Shown here: positions 1 to 29,452 of the stretch, piece by piece | Position numbering within the stretch: position 1 is the stretch's first letter | How the letters are laid out: each line of letters opens with the position of its first letter | Assembly: GCF_027744825.2 (NCBI RefSeq) | Contig: NC_071350.1 | Location: 2,852,001 to 2,916,000 of the forward strand | Source of the DNA: Synchiropus splendidus | Taxonomy: Eukaryota; Chordata; Actinopteri; Syngnathiformes; Callionymidae | DNA length: 64,000 nucleotides | Direction of reading: 5' to 3' | Program-made: the position numbers and the translations under genes | Notes under the pieces: model-generated | Databases searched by the model: none | What the model saw: only the letters and a program-made list of their open reading frames with translations | Told to the model about the DNA's origin: nothing

Positions 1-528
1 TCTAACAAGTCATACTGAGTGTTTAGATTTCGTTAGCACACATGCTAACATCCACGCAATTTCTTCACACTGAGTGTTGACTGAAGATAAGGACAGTAAC
101 ATATCTAAGGGCAGGCCAAACCAACCAACCAGCTGTGAAAAAATACACTAACAACCCTGTTGACCTTAAAGAGAATATCTCAAACTGAACAATTTAGATT
201 AAAAAATGTACAAATAAAAAAAACATTTCAATCAGAGACATGTTTTAGATATCTTTTTTTTAATCAATTTAAAAACTTAGTGTGACATAGAACATTCTTT
301 TTTTAGAGGAACTCACCAAAGCAATGGACATATTGTCACATTCTACCTGAAAATCTGGTTGACAAAATACCTCAGCTGTGGAAGAACAGCAACTCCACTG
401 ACAAAGGCAAGCGCCACACTCAGTGAAGATATATTCAGAACCAGGGACCAATTTCTTTGGATTATACAGTCTCAACAAAGTCAATGGTGCAAACTTCATT
501 CATCAATTGCTGATGAATATATTGTACA

Positions 529-815
529 TCAAGAGGACATTTCATGCAAGTATTCATCCTCTTCTAAGAACCCCCCTTCCTTGCTCAAACAACTAGCTGA
601 AATTAGTTGGACTTCCTTGGAGACAGGGTAGTATGCTGGGTAATCGAGGAGAGGCTGCCCACCTTGGATCTCTGAGGATTTCATCAGGATGCGTCCTGGA
701 CCCTTAACTATTGAGGTGTTCTGTCCATGTCCAACTAGGAAGAGGTCTTGAGGCAAACCAAGGATGTGCTTGTGTAATGCCCCGGTAGTTTTCCCAGAAG
801 AGCTTGAAGACATTT
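529..815 (-). other. Possible terminal coding exon of an unrecognised gene
   Basis: On the minus strand a good acceptor (pyrimidine-rich run ending CCACAG) sits just before position 815. It is followed by about 94 open codons to a TGA at 529. The reading has a coding look: mixed composition, several acidic and Tyr residues near the end (LLDYPAYYPVSKEVQL, EEDEYLHEM) and no low complexity. I do not recognise the family. No partner exon is seen between 830 and 3,600 on this strand, which is repeat and AT-rich sequence, so this may be a decayed remnant or a chance ORF. The Tyr/acidic tail resembles receptor cytoplasmic tails only in a general way. Low confidence. Confidence 0.25.
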
Positions 816-831
816 CTGTGGAGAGAAAGTT

Positions 832-960
832 CTACTCCAGGGGTCAGCAAACTGTTCCAGAAAGGGCCGCAGTGGGTGCGGGTTTTTGTACTCCAATTGT
901 TCCAATCAAGCACTCACAGTCAAGACCCCTGGTCTACACATTTCAATGTTTGCCACTCCC
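832..960. repeat. Interspersed repeat fragment
   Basis: The stretch around 845-900 (GGGTCAGCAAACTGTTCC, then GGGCCGCAGTGGGTGCGG) resembles the start of a dispersed repeat common in fish genomes, with the wording 'ccgcagtgggtgcgggttttt'. It carries no ORF of its own. The family name cannot be fixed by eye. Confidence 0.4.
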
Positions 961-1132
961 CCAGCGGAGAAGAAATACTTGTTATTGATGCTTTTGTAAA
1001 TGTTTTGTACAACTTTTGCTTAGTACCGCAATTACCTGGGCGATGATGATCTTCAGACATGGCCACAGCAAGCCTCTCAGACCCAACAGACACCTACTTG
1101 TTCAGGTTTCATTAAAACACTGTCTTCATTTT

Positions 1133-1252
1133 CAAAGCCGGCCAGATGGCGCTCTATGCTGTATAATCTTTGGTTTTGAACAACAGTTGTAATGAAATCT
1201 CCTATCATTTTTAAATCAAAAGCGCCACCTACTGAGCTCTGAAAAAGTGTGC
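1133..1252. repeat. MITE-like short repeat, copy 1 (ends AGATGGCGCT / AGCGCCACCT)
   Basis: About 120 bp flanked by imperfect inverted ends: CCAGATGGCGCTCT on the left and AAAGCGCCACCTACTGAGCTC on the right, around an AT-rich centre that includes ATCATTTTTAAA. A second copy lies at 40,768-40,892 with the same ends and centre, and a half copy at 45,482-45,545. Small size, inverted ends and lack of coding capacity fit a non-autonomous DNA element. Confidence 0.55.
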
Positions 1253-3500
1253 ACTGCTTCAGGAAACCTCAACACATTGCTGCCATTCATCACCCACAAG
1301 ATCATATATCTTACACTTAATATGCATTAACGACTGTGCAGTTATGCAGCAGTTGATCATTTAATCAGTTTAATAAAGACTGAGACCTCCAACGCTTTTG
1401 TAGAATGGAACATTTAAAGCAAAGAAGTCCGAATATCCTCTATTCAGTACTTTGTTCAAGGTGAAGTTCCTCAGGCTAATAATTGGTACCGGCTTATGTT
1501 CGAGCTCAGCTGACAATGTCGCTGTTTAAGTACTCAAACTCAACTTTATGCATGGCTCTCTAAAAAGAATCACAGAGTTTAATCCTGAAATTGGATCAGA
1601 GCATGTAGCAAATTTCTTATGACCTTGGATTAACAATGGACCTGCAGTGAATAAGTGGAGTTTCAGCTAGTTCATTTTTCATTGTATGCATTCTTTATGC
1701 AACATCTTTGAGAAAGATTTCTGAATGGAAAACACTAACACAGAGAGAGTCTAATAATATACAAAAATGTAATGGGTTGTGTGACCTGATATGTGCAGTT
1801 GTTGCTGGTCCTATTCATAGCATCTATCTTATCACTATAAAATGGGCAGAGCCAATTGTGATGTAGGGGATTTAACACCTTTTTCCAGAGGGTTTCATTG
1901 TGTTAAGTTTCACTGGCCAATATCTTCAGTGATGTGGTTGAACTAGGGATGAAGGTCAGCATATTTGTCTGAGGCCATGGTTGTTGGCAGGAAAGTAAAA
2001 AAGTAGGTAGTCTTACTTGTAGGTGAAGACAATGGGGCATGGACCTGAGAGAGCAGGGATAACAGGGGTGTGTTCTCTTTGCAGCGCCTGTCTAACTTAA
2101 ATAGTGGCTCATCAGATGGTTAAGATGAAAATTAAAAGGGTGAACATAACATGACCTTGTTTCCGGCAGTAGAGTTGTGGCTGGTGACTTTGAAAGGAAA
2201 GCACACACGTTTCCCAATTATGTCTTGAGCTCTGAGGGAAATGATAAACTGTCAATGTTTTTTCATTCAGAGATGACAACAGCATCTATCCAAATAAGAC
2301 TTAGCAGTAAGATAGCGACTGAGGCATAAAGCACAGGTTAAAGGCAAGCATGTATGGATAAGGTCATAAAATAATAAGAATTACTCCAACTGTCATTTTG
2401 AGACGGAATGGCTGTGGTTTTAATGTAAAAACCGTCCTCTGAATAAAGTGTGGAAACACAACATCCACTCCGTTTTCCTTGGTTGCTGAGCAGGCCACTA
2501 GCTATTCAAGAGAATTTCCTTTTTATGTCCATTCAAGAGAGGCAGGGAATGCAGCATGCACATCTACTGAACCAATAAAAAACCTTCCATTTATGGCAAG
2601 GTCCTCATGAAATTAAATATTAAAGAAAAAGGGTGTTTTTACAATGTTTTTGCTCGACAAAATCTGTTACATGATGACAGTCAGTAGTTTTCTGTGGTTT
2701 AATTAAAAAAAAGCAAAGTAAAATACACAAATACAGTTGATGTTGATTGTTCAAAAATAATAATGATAATAATAATTTAAAAAATAATAATAAAATGAAA
2801 ATACAGGGCAGCATGGTGGTGTCTCGCAAAAGAGACTTATTCATCAGTGAGTTTGGGACAATCTTTTTACCTGCATGTACAAGTGTTTACCCCTGGTTCT
2901 TTCTGCAGCCCAAAACAAATTACCAAATGAGTCACTGAATTATGTGCGCTAGTCAACTATACCCATCAACGGTCCAGTGGCTGTTTCCCCGTCTAGGTCG
3001 GATAGCACACACCCCAATGAAGCCAATACAGTAACAGAACATTCTTTTACTGTACTTATACTTGTATATGGGCCAGTGAAATATGGTGCATGAAATGAGT
3101 TACTCTTTGGAAAGTCTTTGGAAAGTCAAAAGTAAACCAAGAAAAAAGGTACTATAGCTTGTCATTTCCTCACAAATCCAGGTTCAGCCAAAAATTAAAT
3201 GACACAATTGGCTGAAATGAGAAAGAAACAAAGAAACAAAGAGGCTCTTGTGGAATAAAGACATTAAAAAGAATAATGTCCTTTGTGGAATCAGAATGTC
3301 AGATTAGGGTATGTTCCACTCTCTTTATGTGGTAGCATTTAGAAGCTTTCAGGCTAGAAGATCGTCCATACAGGAAGCAGATAATATTTAAAACACAGTA
3401 GTTATTTAATAATAATTTCGGGCGCATATGTTACAATTGTAATGGTTTCACGCAGGTAGGACAGTGACACAGAAGTGCCAGTGAGGGGCGCTAATACGAA
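1253..3500. other. 5' flank of brwd3, no gene seen
   Basis: AT-rich sequence with only short random ORFs and a small AT/TAA-rich low-complexity stretch near 2,755-2,800. No recognisable exon or structured RNA was found. Confidence 0.5.
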
Positions 3501-3532
3501 GCACCAGGTGGCCAGGCAGGAGGAGGCCAGTC

Positions 3533-3582
3533 ACTAGCAGCTAGTCACTAGCCGCTGTGGCTACACACATCTAGCTGCTAGT
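3533..3582 (+). promoter_or_regulatory. Inverted repeat in the brwd3 leader/promoter
   Basis: ACTAGCAGCTAG at 3,533-3,544 is perfectly complementary to CTAGCTGCTAGT at 3,571-3,582, giving a potential 12-bp stem with a 26-nt loop about 70-120 bases before the brwd3 start codon. Several further CTAGC units lie between and after the arms. It could be a DNA cruciform or, if transcription starts upstream, a 5' UTR hairpin. Function is unknown. Confidence 0.35.
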
Positions 3583-3650
3583 AGCTAGCCGGCGGCTAAT
3601 ACGCGAGCTACAACACCAGTTCTTCTTAATGTCGCCATTATCACCAAGTA

Positions 3651-21654
<18,004 letters not shown>

Positions 21655-22580
21655 CCCGTCCCCTCGTCTCAAACCTCACTTTTAACCACTGCAGGGATTT
21701 GTTTTTGTACAAGTTGTAGATAATCTAACAAAATGAAATTATACATTTATCGTTTGTTTGTATTAACTAAGTGATGATTGGTGCTCACGACCTGGCCGCC
21801 TTATTGCTGCTCTCCACCCCAACACTACACCATCTCTCCCTGTGAACCAAAGACAGTTGCCAAATAATGGTGCTTGTTTTTATTTTGACTGAGCGCATCA
21901 GCAGGAATCAGTTGTGTCACAGTCCTCATTCCTCAGCTGCAGTATGTTCTGTGCGTATATGGAAGGCCGCACCAGTTTCTCATTTGACTGACGGGCACAT
22001 GTCGACCCAGCTTCCTTTTTCTGTTCTGTACTGGTGACGACCAGGACGATGAAAGAATTTGCACATTTCTTCTCCACATGGCAGCTGAATGACAATGGCA
22101 GAAGGTAAACTTTTTTTTTTTTTTTTTTTTTTTTTCATTAGATCCGTCTCAGCGCCGCCACTTGTAAAGGTTTGGAGCCGGGTCCTCCGTCAGCTTGTCA
22201 TGCTGGATATGGAGCGTCTCATTTGGAAAAAGAGGCAGGCGTAACTGAAGGTGTTTGTATGTGAGTGACTTCCCAGCTTGCACCGGATCACTGAGGAGCT
22301 TGTGTCTATATCAAGGAGTTCAACTCTTTTCTGAACCAGGAGGAACATGGATTTCTATCTTTTTTATGTGAGAATTTAGCTCCAGATTTTGAGGTGCTCT
22401 GAGTAGCCAGCAGGCGTCTGTACATAAGGCTCAGAATATTATTTTCATACAAGTTAGACACTCTATGGATTTCGGTCTGTCCTGACTCAACAAATGTGCA
22501 AGATTCTATTGTAGATCAGTACTGTGACTTTTTGTTTTCATATTGTTCTTTTTTTAATAAAAGCATCATCATATGCTGTG
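21655..22580 (+). other. brwd3: brwd3 3' untranslated region
   Basis: No ORF continues after the TAG. A poly(T) run sits at about 22,109-22,136, and the first clear AATAAA, followed by GC-poor sequence, is at 22,556. The region is otherwise unremarkable. Confidence 0.6.
22556..22561 (+). promoter_or_regulatory. Polyadenylation signal, brwd3
   Basis: AATAAA about 900 bases after the brwd3 stop codon; likely end of the transcript near 22,580. Confidence 0.6.
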
Positions 22581-22704
22581 ACTTTGGTGGGTTGATAATA
22601 ACACTCCATAAATAATCACTTTTATTGCTCATGAACCGGACAGAGGAGAGGAGGAGAATCAGTGGTGGAGCTTGTGTCATCAGCAATAAGACTTTCTGTG
22701 TGCA

Positions 22705-24200
22705 AGTATAGAGCCCCTGGCAAAAGCTATGGTCCACCCCAGTCTTGGGAGGATGTGCATTGAGTTTTTAATTGTGTAGAAAAAAAGTAGGTCATAGAGA
22801 GGACACAAAACTGAATGGCTGCTTTCTGGCTTTACGAAACACTAAAAACTAAAAAATAATGGTGGGACTCAGGAACAGTTACTTTCTCAGGCCAAGCTGA
22901 GGGACAACATTATGGAATCACCTTATCAACTTCTTTAATCCGTGTTTCCCAAACTTTTTTTTGCAGCACCCCCAAGCCCCTTCTCTTCTCTCCTCATTAC
23001 CCACTGTTATTTGAGTGGAGCCATAGGCATGATACGAGTCGCCATATTTTTGCGTCTTTGCTTGGGTCGGTTTCGACTTATTGATTTGTCGTCTGCTTTG
23101 CGGGCAATAGTTATTCCTCTCCCAAACTCGTCCAAGCTAGCGGTGAAAATGTATGGGGCTCCCAATGTGGAAATGAGAGTGCTGAAACTAAATGCTAAAT
23201 CTATATCTACATGCCAACTGCAGAGGAATAAAGCCGGAACCTTGTAGTGCAGGTCACACACCCACCACAATAGCACCTTCCAGTTACTGCTGAATAGCCA
23301 TTTCAAAATCACGGATTTTCAGTTAGATTTTGATTTAATATTTAGATTTAGATATAAATATAGATATAGATTTAGATTTAAAATTTAAATTTTAGATTTA
23401 GATTTAGATTTTACACGCACAGAGATGAAACAATGGGATCTAACAATAAAGTGTAGTGTCTCAAAAGTAACAAATATTTGCTAAATCTGTGAAAATATTG
23501 CCAAAGATTTCTGGTAAATCAGGAAAAGAACGTGTGTCTTCATTTTTACGTCCGGCGCCCCATAAAAATGTGTTCCTGTATTGTTTACATTTTTTAACAC
23601 TCTTCTTGTGGTGATGTCTTTAAGATGCTCCGTAGTAAAATTAACTCCGCAGTGATGGATGTAATTCAATAATGAGAAGTGTTCATGGGTGCCGGCCCAG
23701 TTGGAAAACCACTGTCTTAAAGGAACATCTTGCCATACTGCAAAAGACGTTGGTTGTTCACTGGGAGCCGTGCCTATAATCTGGACCAACTCAATGGGAA
23801 GGTTGTCAAGAAGCCAGCATACTGGTAGACCAAGGAAGAAATCAAAGTGTCAAGACAGAACACATCAGCAGTTTGCAATGTAAAAACAGAAAATGCAAAG
23901 CCAAAACGGATGGGGAACAAATGGGCACTGCAGTCAACCTCAACAATCTGTAAAAAAAAACATCTAAAGGACGTGGCACCTAAATGGAAAAGAATGAGGT
24001 TATAATGGTTAAAGAATAGCTGTGGTCGACTGTGGATGACAGGCTGAAAGTTATATTCAGTGATGGATTGTGAATCTGCATTGGGACAGGTGAAGATGCC
24101 AAAACTTTTGTTTAGTGCTTGAAGAAAACATGCAGTGTTGACTGTTTTCCTATCCCATCTGTTGAAGGGATGTTTGGGGGTTATGAGAATCATTTTTAAG
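22705..24200 (+). mobile_element. Decayed Tc1-like element, probably with a nested insertion
   Basis: The left part starts GAGCCCCTGGCAAAAGCTAT, like ends of another Tc1-like family. Plus-strand remnants of its transposase are scattered at about 23,740-24,110 (for example MGTAVNLNN and KVIFSDG...ICIGTGEDAKTFV) but are full of stops and shifts. Between them, roughly 22,945-23,715, the sequence opens with GTGTTTCCCAAACTTTTTTT and closes with AGTTGGAAAACCACTG, suggesting a second element inserted into the first. Boundaries are approximate. Confidence 0.5.
23325..23412. repeat. (TTTAGA)-type simple repeat
   Basis: Repeated TTTAGATTTAGAT and ATATAGATATAG units, degenerate hexanucleotide low complexity. 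Confidence 0.75.
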
Positions 24201-25289
24201 ATGATAACGCATCTTGTCATGGAGCTAAAACTGTGAAAATATAATTAAATAAAAGAATAAAAGAAAATATTAATTGAAGACACAAATATAAATCAAGACA
24301 ATGCAAATCTGTGGTGACAGTTGAAGAAAATGTTTTTTCTTTAAGTGTTTTTTGAAGCCACTTGAAACGCCACTTGCCACTTGAAATGACTTCAGTTTTG
24401 CGTGTTGTCTGTGATCTCCTTTTTTCTGCACAACTAAACAACAGAATGAACATCATCTGTGAGACTGGTGAGTCACTTTTACCAGGGGTTGTGGTTGTAT
24501 TACAGCACATTAAGAAAGGTTAAAGCAATACAAAGTTCAGAAGCATGTCAGTCGCAAGCAAGTGCTATAGTTTGCTAATGCTACATGGTGAGCTAGCTGT
24601 TCTTCTTCATGTCCTCAGATTAGATCAACGCTGAACTAGAAACCAGTCAGGCAACTATTACGCACCGTTTTATCTCAATGGGCATAAGAAGTGCTCAGTC
24701 AGTGATGAGGACCGAAGGTGGTTGCCACTGTTCCTCACAGAAATGATTCGAGGGGTTGGTTGTGATGCTCCCAGTCAGACAGGTTTTTTATATACCACTT
24801 CAAGGTGGCAAAAATAGAAAATGCAGCAACTATTCTGTCAAAAGGACAACTGAAAAACATTTAATTTGATGTGAGATGTCACAGGTGAATCTCTAGAGAC
24901 TGTGCTGTGACTGTAAAATATTTACATACTCTAGTGGGACTCATAGACAGAGAACACTGCATTTATCTAAGTTTCCACTCCGGATGTTTTCAAAAGTTTA
25001 AGATTCAGGTGGCTGACGAACTCTGCACCGGACTCCAAAACGGCAATGGATCCGATCGTTTCTGTTTCCGTCTCTGTGGAAACGGCCCTGAGAGAGGCTG
25101 CTCATCTAGCTGGGTAACATTAATGATTGTTCATTATCGTTCCGAATGTCACGCTTGGACCGGCGGGTGTTGGTAAACGTCACCTGCACTATCAGCCTGC
25201 TGCTGTGGAACCAGCAGTCTCACTTTCATGAGGCCAGAAAACTCTCTGTACTCCGTCAAGTGCTGGCGCTTTAAATGGTGTGTTTAATT

Positions 25290-25530
25290 TGAAGTCGCTT
25301 CCCTGCACAGCATTTTCCCGTGCATGTGCTGCAGGAATGAAGCTCCACGGCAGACATGCTGCTGCTGAGTGAGCAGCGAGTTGGGAGGAGCGGATGCATC
25401 ACAACCAGAAGGGCGTCATCAGAGCGGCGGCTGTCACAAGTGATCGGTTGTTGTGATCGGCATTCACCGATCACACTGAAATCGGCCGATCATGATTGGT
25501 GACCGATCGATCGGAACATCCCTACTCCCA
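25290..25530 (-). repeat. GATC-rich dispersed repeat, copy 1
   Basis: Read on the minus strand from about 25,530: GATGTTCCGATCGATCGG, several GATCGG/CCGATCAC motifs, then GCATCCGCTCCTCCCAAC and TCTGCCGTGGAGC. The same order of motifs appears on the plus strand at 45,555-45,850, so the two are copies of one family in opposite orientation. No coding potential is visible. Confidence 0.65.
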
Positions 25531-25930
25531 GTCCACCTCTCCATCTCCCCCTCAACACAGTCACAGCCATCTTCAACTGGCAGGTGAAACCCAGCACCCA
25601 TCATAAAACATTCCAAACACAAGCTCCATGGTATTGGCAGGTCTGCACTACAGCTGGTGGGTATCTCTGCTGCTCCTCTGCTCACACCTCAGTCATCTGA
25701 GGTAACCCATGTTGTCGTGAGAACGTTTGAAAATGACATGGTCCAGAGTTACACCTGACAGCAGAAGTAAGCCCGGAACAAGGACACAGTGCAAAGTGAC
25801 CAGACCCCTTGGGTGGTCCAGTAGTCACCCCAGGCCTAGTCTGTGTTCCAAGGTTGTCCATCTTGATGCCTGTGGATAAGCACCGGATAGGTGGAAGAAC
25901 TTGTAGAGCAAACTGATCCACGGCCATCCG

Positions 25931-28900
25931 GGCCTGTTATGCTAGCTACAGCAGGTATACAGAGTTTATTAATAGCTGTTGTAACTTGGCCCAGCTGATT
26001 CATTTATCTTCTGTCTTCAATCCTCCAGCGTCTAAGTTATCTTCCTTCCTTGAGAGAGCCTTATGGTGCAGCAAGGAGGAGATGGATGGCTGGGACTGAA
26101 TGAAGATGGAGTCGTAAACCTGTCGTAACCACCACTGGTTGTATTAATGTTCAGAGAGCCAGGCTGAGTCAGACCAGACCGACAAGGTTGAGCAGTGACG
26201 CATCATGCAGCACCGCGCCTAGAAAATGCAGTGGTGATGGATGCAGAGGTAAGTCCACCACCTGTTTCTCCCACATGACTGTAGTCCTCAATTAACTAAT
26301 AGACTTTTAAAATTATGCCCCAGAAAGTCCTCAACCTTTAACATGCTCCTTGTTTCCACACATAATCGCTCAGAACTTTGTGATTTGAACAAAATTATGA
26401 CAAACCACCTTACACTGAATTGTCTGTGTGTATAAAAAGTTACAGTTGACTAACAGAATGCACAATTTAGGGTAAATATTAAATGTGAAAATGGGGTTGT
26501 GTTGTGGGCCGGTGGGGAGGAACTAGCCATGTCAGAAAACACTGGTGGAACTGTGACCAGTGATAACTGAAGACAGTATAAAGAAGAGGTCTGCAGCCCT
26601 GACCCCACCACTGGTCCAAGTAGGAAGATGAGCTGGTGCCGCTTTTCAGTCACCTCAGAAGCGGGAGGGCGGAGCTGGGGATTATGTCACAGCCGAGTTG
26701 AGCGAGGCCCAGATATTTAAGTCGGAAAACAAGATAGCAACGTCCATGAAAGCTGTCCTTGTACGTGCCGAGTCTGAGTAGAAGCAACTTCTTGATAAAT
26801 GCGAGCACTGTTTGCAACTAGAAAATCCAACGGATGAAGAGAAAACGTCTAGTTCCTGTTTGTGTCTGGAAGCCATCTTGGATTGCCTTCTCCGACTTCC
26901 TGACTTGGACATCCTACGTCGAGTGACGTAACTGGGAATTTCCTAGTTCCACTTGTAAGATGTGATGACCTTAAACCCTTGTGTAAGAATATTGCATTGG
27001 CTTGTAAAACCAACTGGAAATCAGCAGAGAGGCTTTTTTTCCTTAACATATTTGATGAAAATAGAAGTTGTAGTTGCAACATGTTTATTCTCACATCACA
27101 AACACATCAACAGCACGACTTCTAAACACGGCTTTCACAAGAACACCGCACATCTTCACAAGAGCCACGTGTCACATCTGGGCTCAGTATTTTAGAAATC
27201 ACGAGACGACACCTGACATTGTGCTTCAGTCACAGTGGTTGAAATAGAGACATGAAAACACTCTAAACAAGAAGACAGATTTGTTATAGTAATTATGTTA
27301 TTGTCAAAATGGCGCATTTGGTGATGTCAGCAACTGATGTGAATGAGGGTGATGTGTGTTGGATGTGTGTTTTCGGCTGCGGTATCCTGACTTCACAATC
27401 ACTCTCTCATTATTAGGAAGTATTATTTTATTCAATGGAAGTAGTTTTGTTGTTTGACATTTCACTTGTAAATCAAGACTTTTTTTGGCTCATACTGCTT
27501 TTAATTCTACAATGCACTTTGCCTCAAAAACAAGTTTTACTTCCACAGCTTTTGTTACACTAACTTTAAAATTATATTTGGAGGGATTAAATATTGATGG
27601 GTATCATGAATCATGAGTCAAGAAATGTCTGTATTTTTTTTTAAATGTAACTGAAATTTTGATGGCGTGCTGAACATACGATGGAAGACGTTTTTATGGT
27701 TTTGATCATTTTCTTGTTCTTCAGTGAAATTGCCTGTTGAGCCACATTCCCAGGTGAGTATAGACTAATAAATGATAATAACAACTAAACATGCTCATTA
27801 TTTTTGTGCTGCTTCCTCACCTGATTGAAAAGAACAATCATGCACAGGTTGTGACTATCATGCTCTTGAACGTGAACATGGACACTCAACATCAAGCCGA
27901 TGCTTCGGTCCCTGTTCCCATCAGCTGAGTTAAGTCACAATTAATGGCTGATTAATCACACATTTTGTATCTGTTCTAAATGTAACTTAAAGGAAGAAGT
28001 ATATCAGAGGCACTGAAAACACTCAGAAACATGCAAAAAGCATAACATTGTAAATATGTATCGGCCACTCTTGTGTTGATAAAATCGTCATTTAAATTAC
28101 ATTAAGAACAGATAGAAAATATGTGACTAATTTGCCATTAATCGCGAGTTAACTCAGCTCAGCAATTAATTGAGGTCTAAAATTGTATTGTGTCTATTGA
28201 CAGCCCACTTTATTACCATTTAATGACAAGAACTGTATTACAGGTGGACATGCATTTGTTTTGGCAAGGTTGGCAAATTGCTAGAGGTTGTGTAGTGAAG
28301 CCAATACAAGGAGGCATTGCAGCTTTTCTTTTCTTTAAGTTAAGTTTCAGTTTTCAATGACTGAATGTTGTTGAAAAATATGTGCCCTGAGGTCATTCAA
28401 AGTTATTAAATTCAATATGTAGTTGGCTCTTGGTTTCCCTAAATGTAAAGGCGAAATGTGAGATTTGTGAGAACATTGAATATTTAACAATGTTTGCACT
28501 GAATTTTCATCAATCTCAAAATTATATAATAATATTTAAAAATAATTCTAAATATATAATACAATTATTTAATTTTTAGATTTTCGATTTGTCAAGGGAA
28601 AACTATCATTGGTTTCCTTAAAGTAGTTCTACTGTTTTTCACTCCAGCCATTTCAATTGATTGTTAAATACTAAATGTTTTTCATTACAGGTGAGCGGTC
28701 AAGTGAATCTAAAGAAATGTCTTGATGTTTAACACAGTTATTGTTTCGAATGCAAGAAGTTCAGCCTCATTTTGAACACCAAAACATCTACCGCACATGA
28801 CTCTGTTAACTCAGCATTCGAAGGCACACACAGGTTCTCGAATTCTTCTTCGTAAAAAAAAAACAAAAACAAAAAAAAACAAAACCTTTTTTTCAGATTT

Positions 28901-29450
28901 TCCTTCAGAACGACACTTGTACTATCAAGTTGCACATGAGCCAATCTGCCACTGTAACTCTAGTAAGCAGTATTTCAGGTTTACAAACACAATCCTAATC
29001 ACAAACTACCACAGTATGTGTGTTTCAGTAGGACACCACATATTCACAAAATATCAACGCGGTAATCACCATTCAAGTCTACACAACTTTGATATCACCG
29101 TATATAGATAGCACAGGTCACGTTGCTAGATTATAATCTAGTGATATAATGCTAAGAATAGGCTGTAAAACAGAAGGAACACAATAGAGGATTCTCGTCA
29201 ACAGGAACAGAGCAGGGCGTCACATCATTGGACGAAGTTTCTCGATTAGTTCTGTCTGAGCTGTCTGGGAAGTCGGGGGACATGCTTCCCGTCCAAGACC
29301 ACCAAAGGGCTCTTTCATGCTGCGAGCAGGAGGGGTTTTAAAGCATTCAGCAAAACTGGTCTGTGGTCTCCTGCTTATATAAGGGCGTCAGGGTTGCCAG
29401 AGCACTGTGCTGAAACTTGCCTTGATGCCACCGGGAGGGCGTGCCAGAGC
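25931..29450. other. Gene-poor intergenic stretch
   Basis: AT-rich sequence between brwd3 and tent5d with only short random ORFs. A poly-A/AAAAAC run lies at 28,853-28,885. The last kilobase (28,700-29,450) probably includes tent5d 3' UTR; I could not assign its polyadenylation site. No RNA gene or conserved exon was recognised. Confidence 0.5.
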
Positions 29451-29452
29451 AG

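Noticed and set aside
2805..2830. GGGCAGCATGGTGGTGTC as the head of a SINE-like repeat
   Set aside because: Only about 18 bases match the common fish 'gcggcacggtggtg' wording; too short to call.
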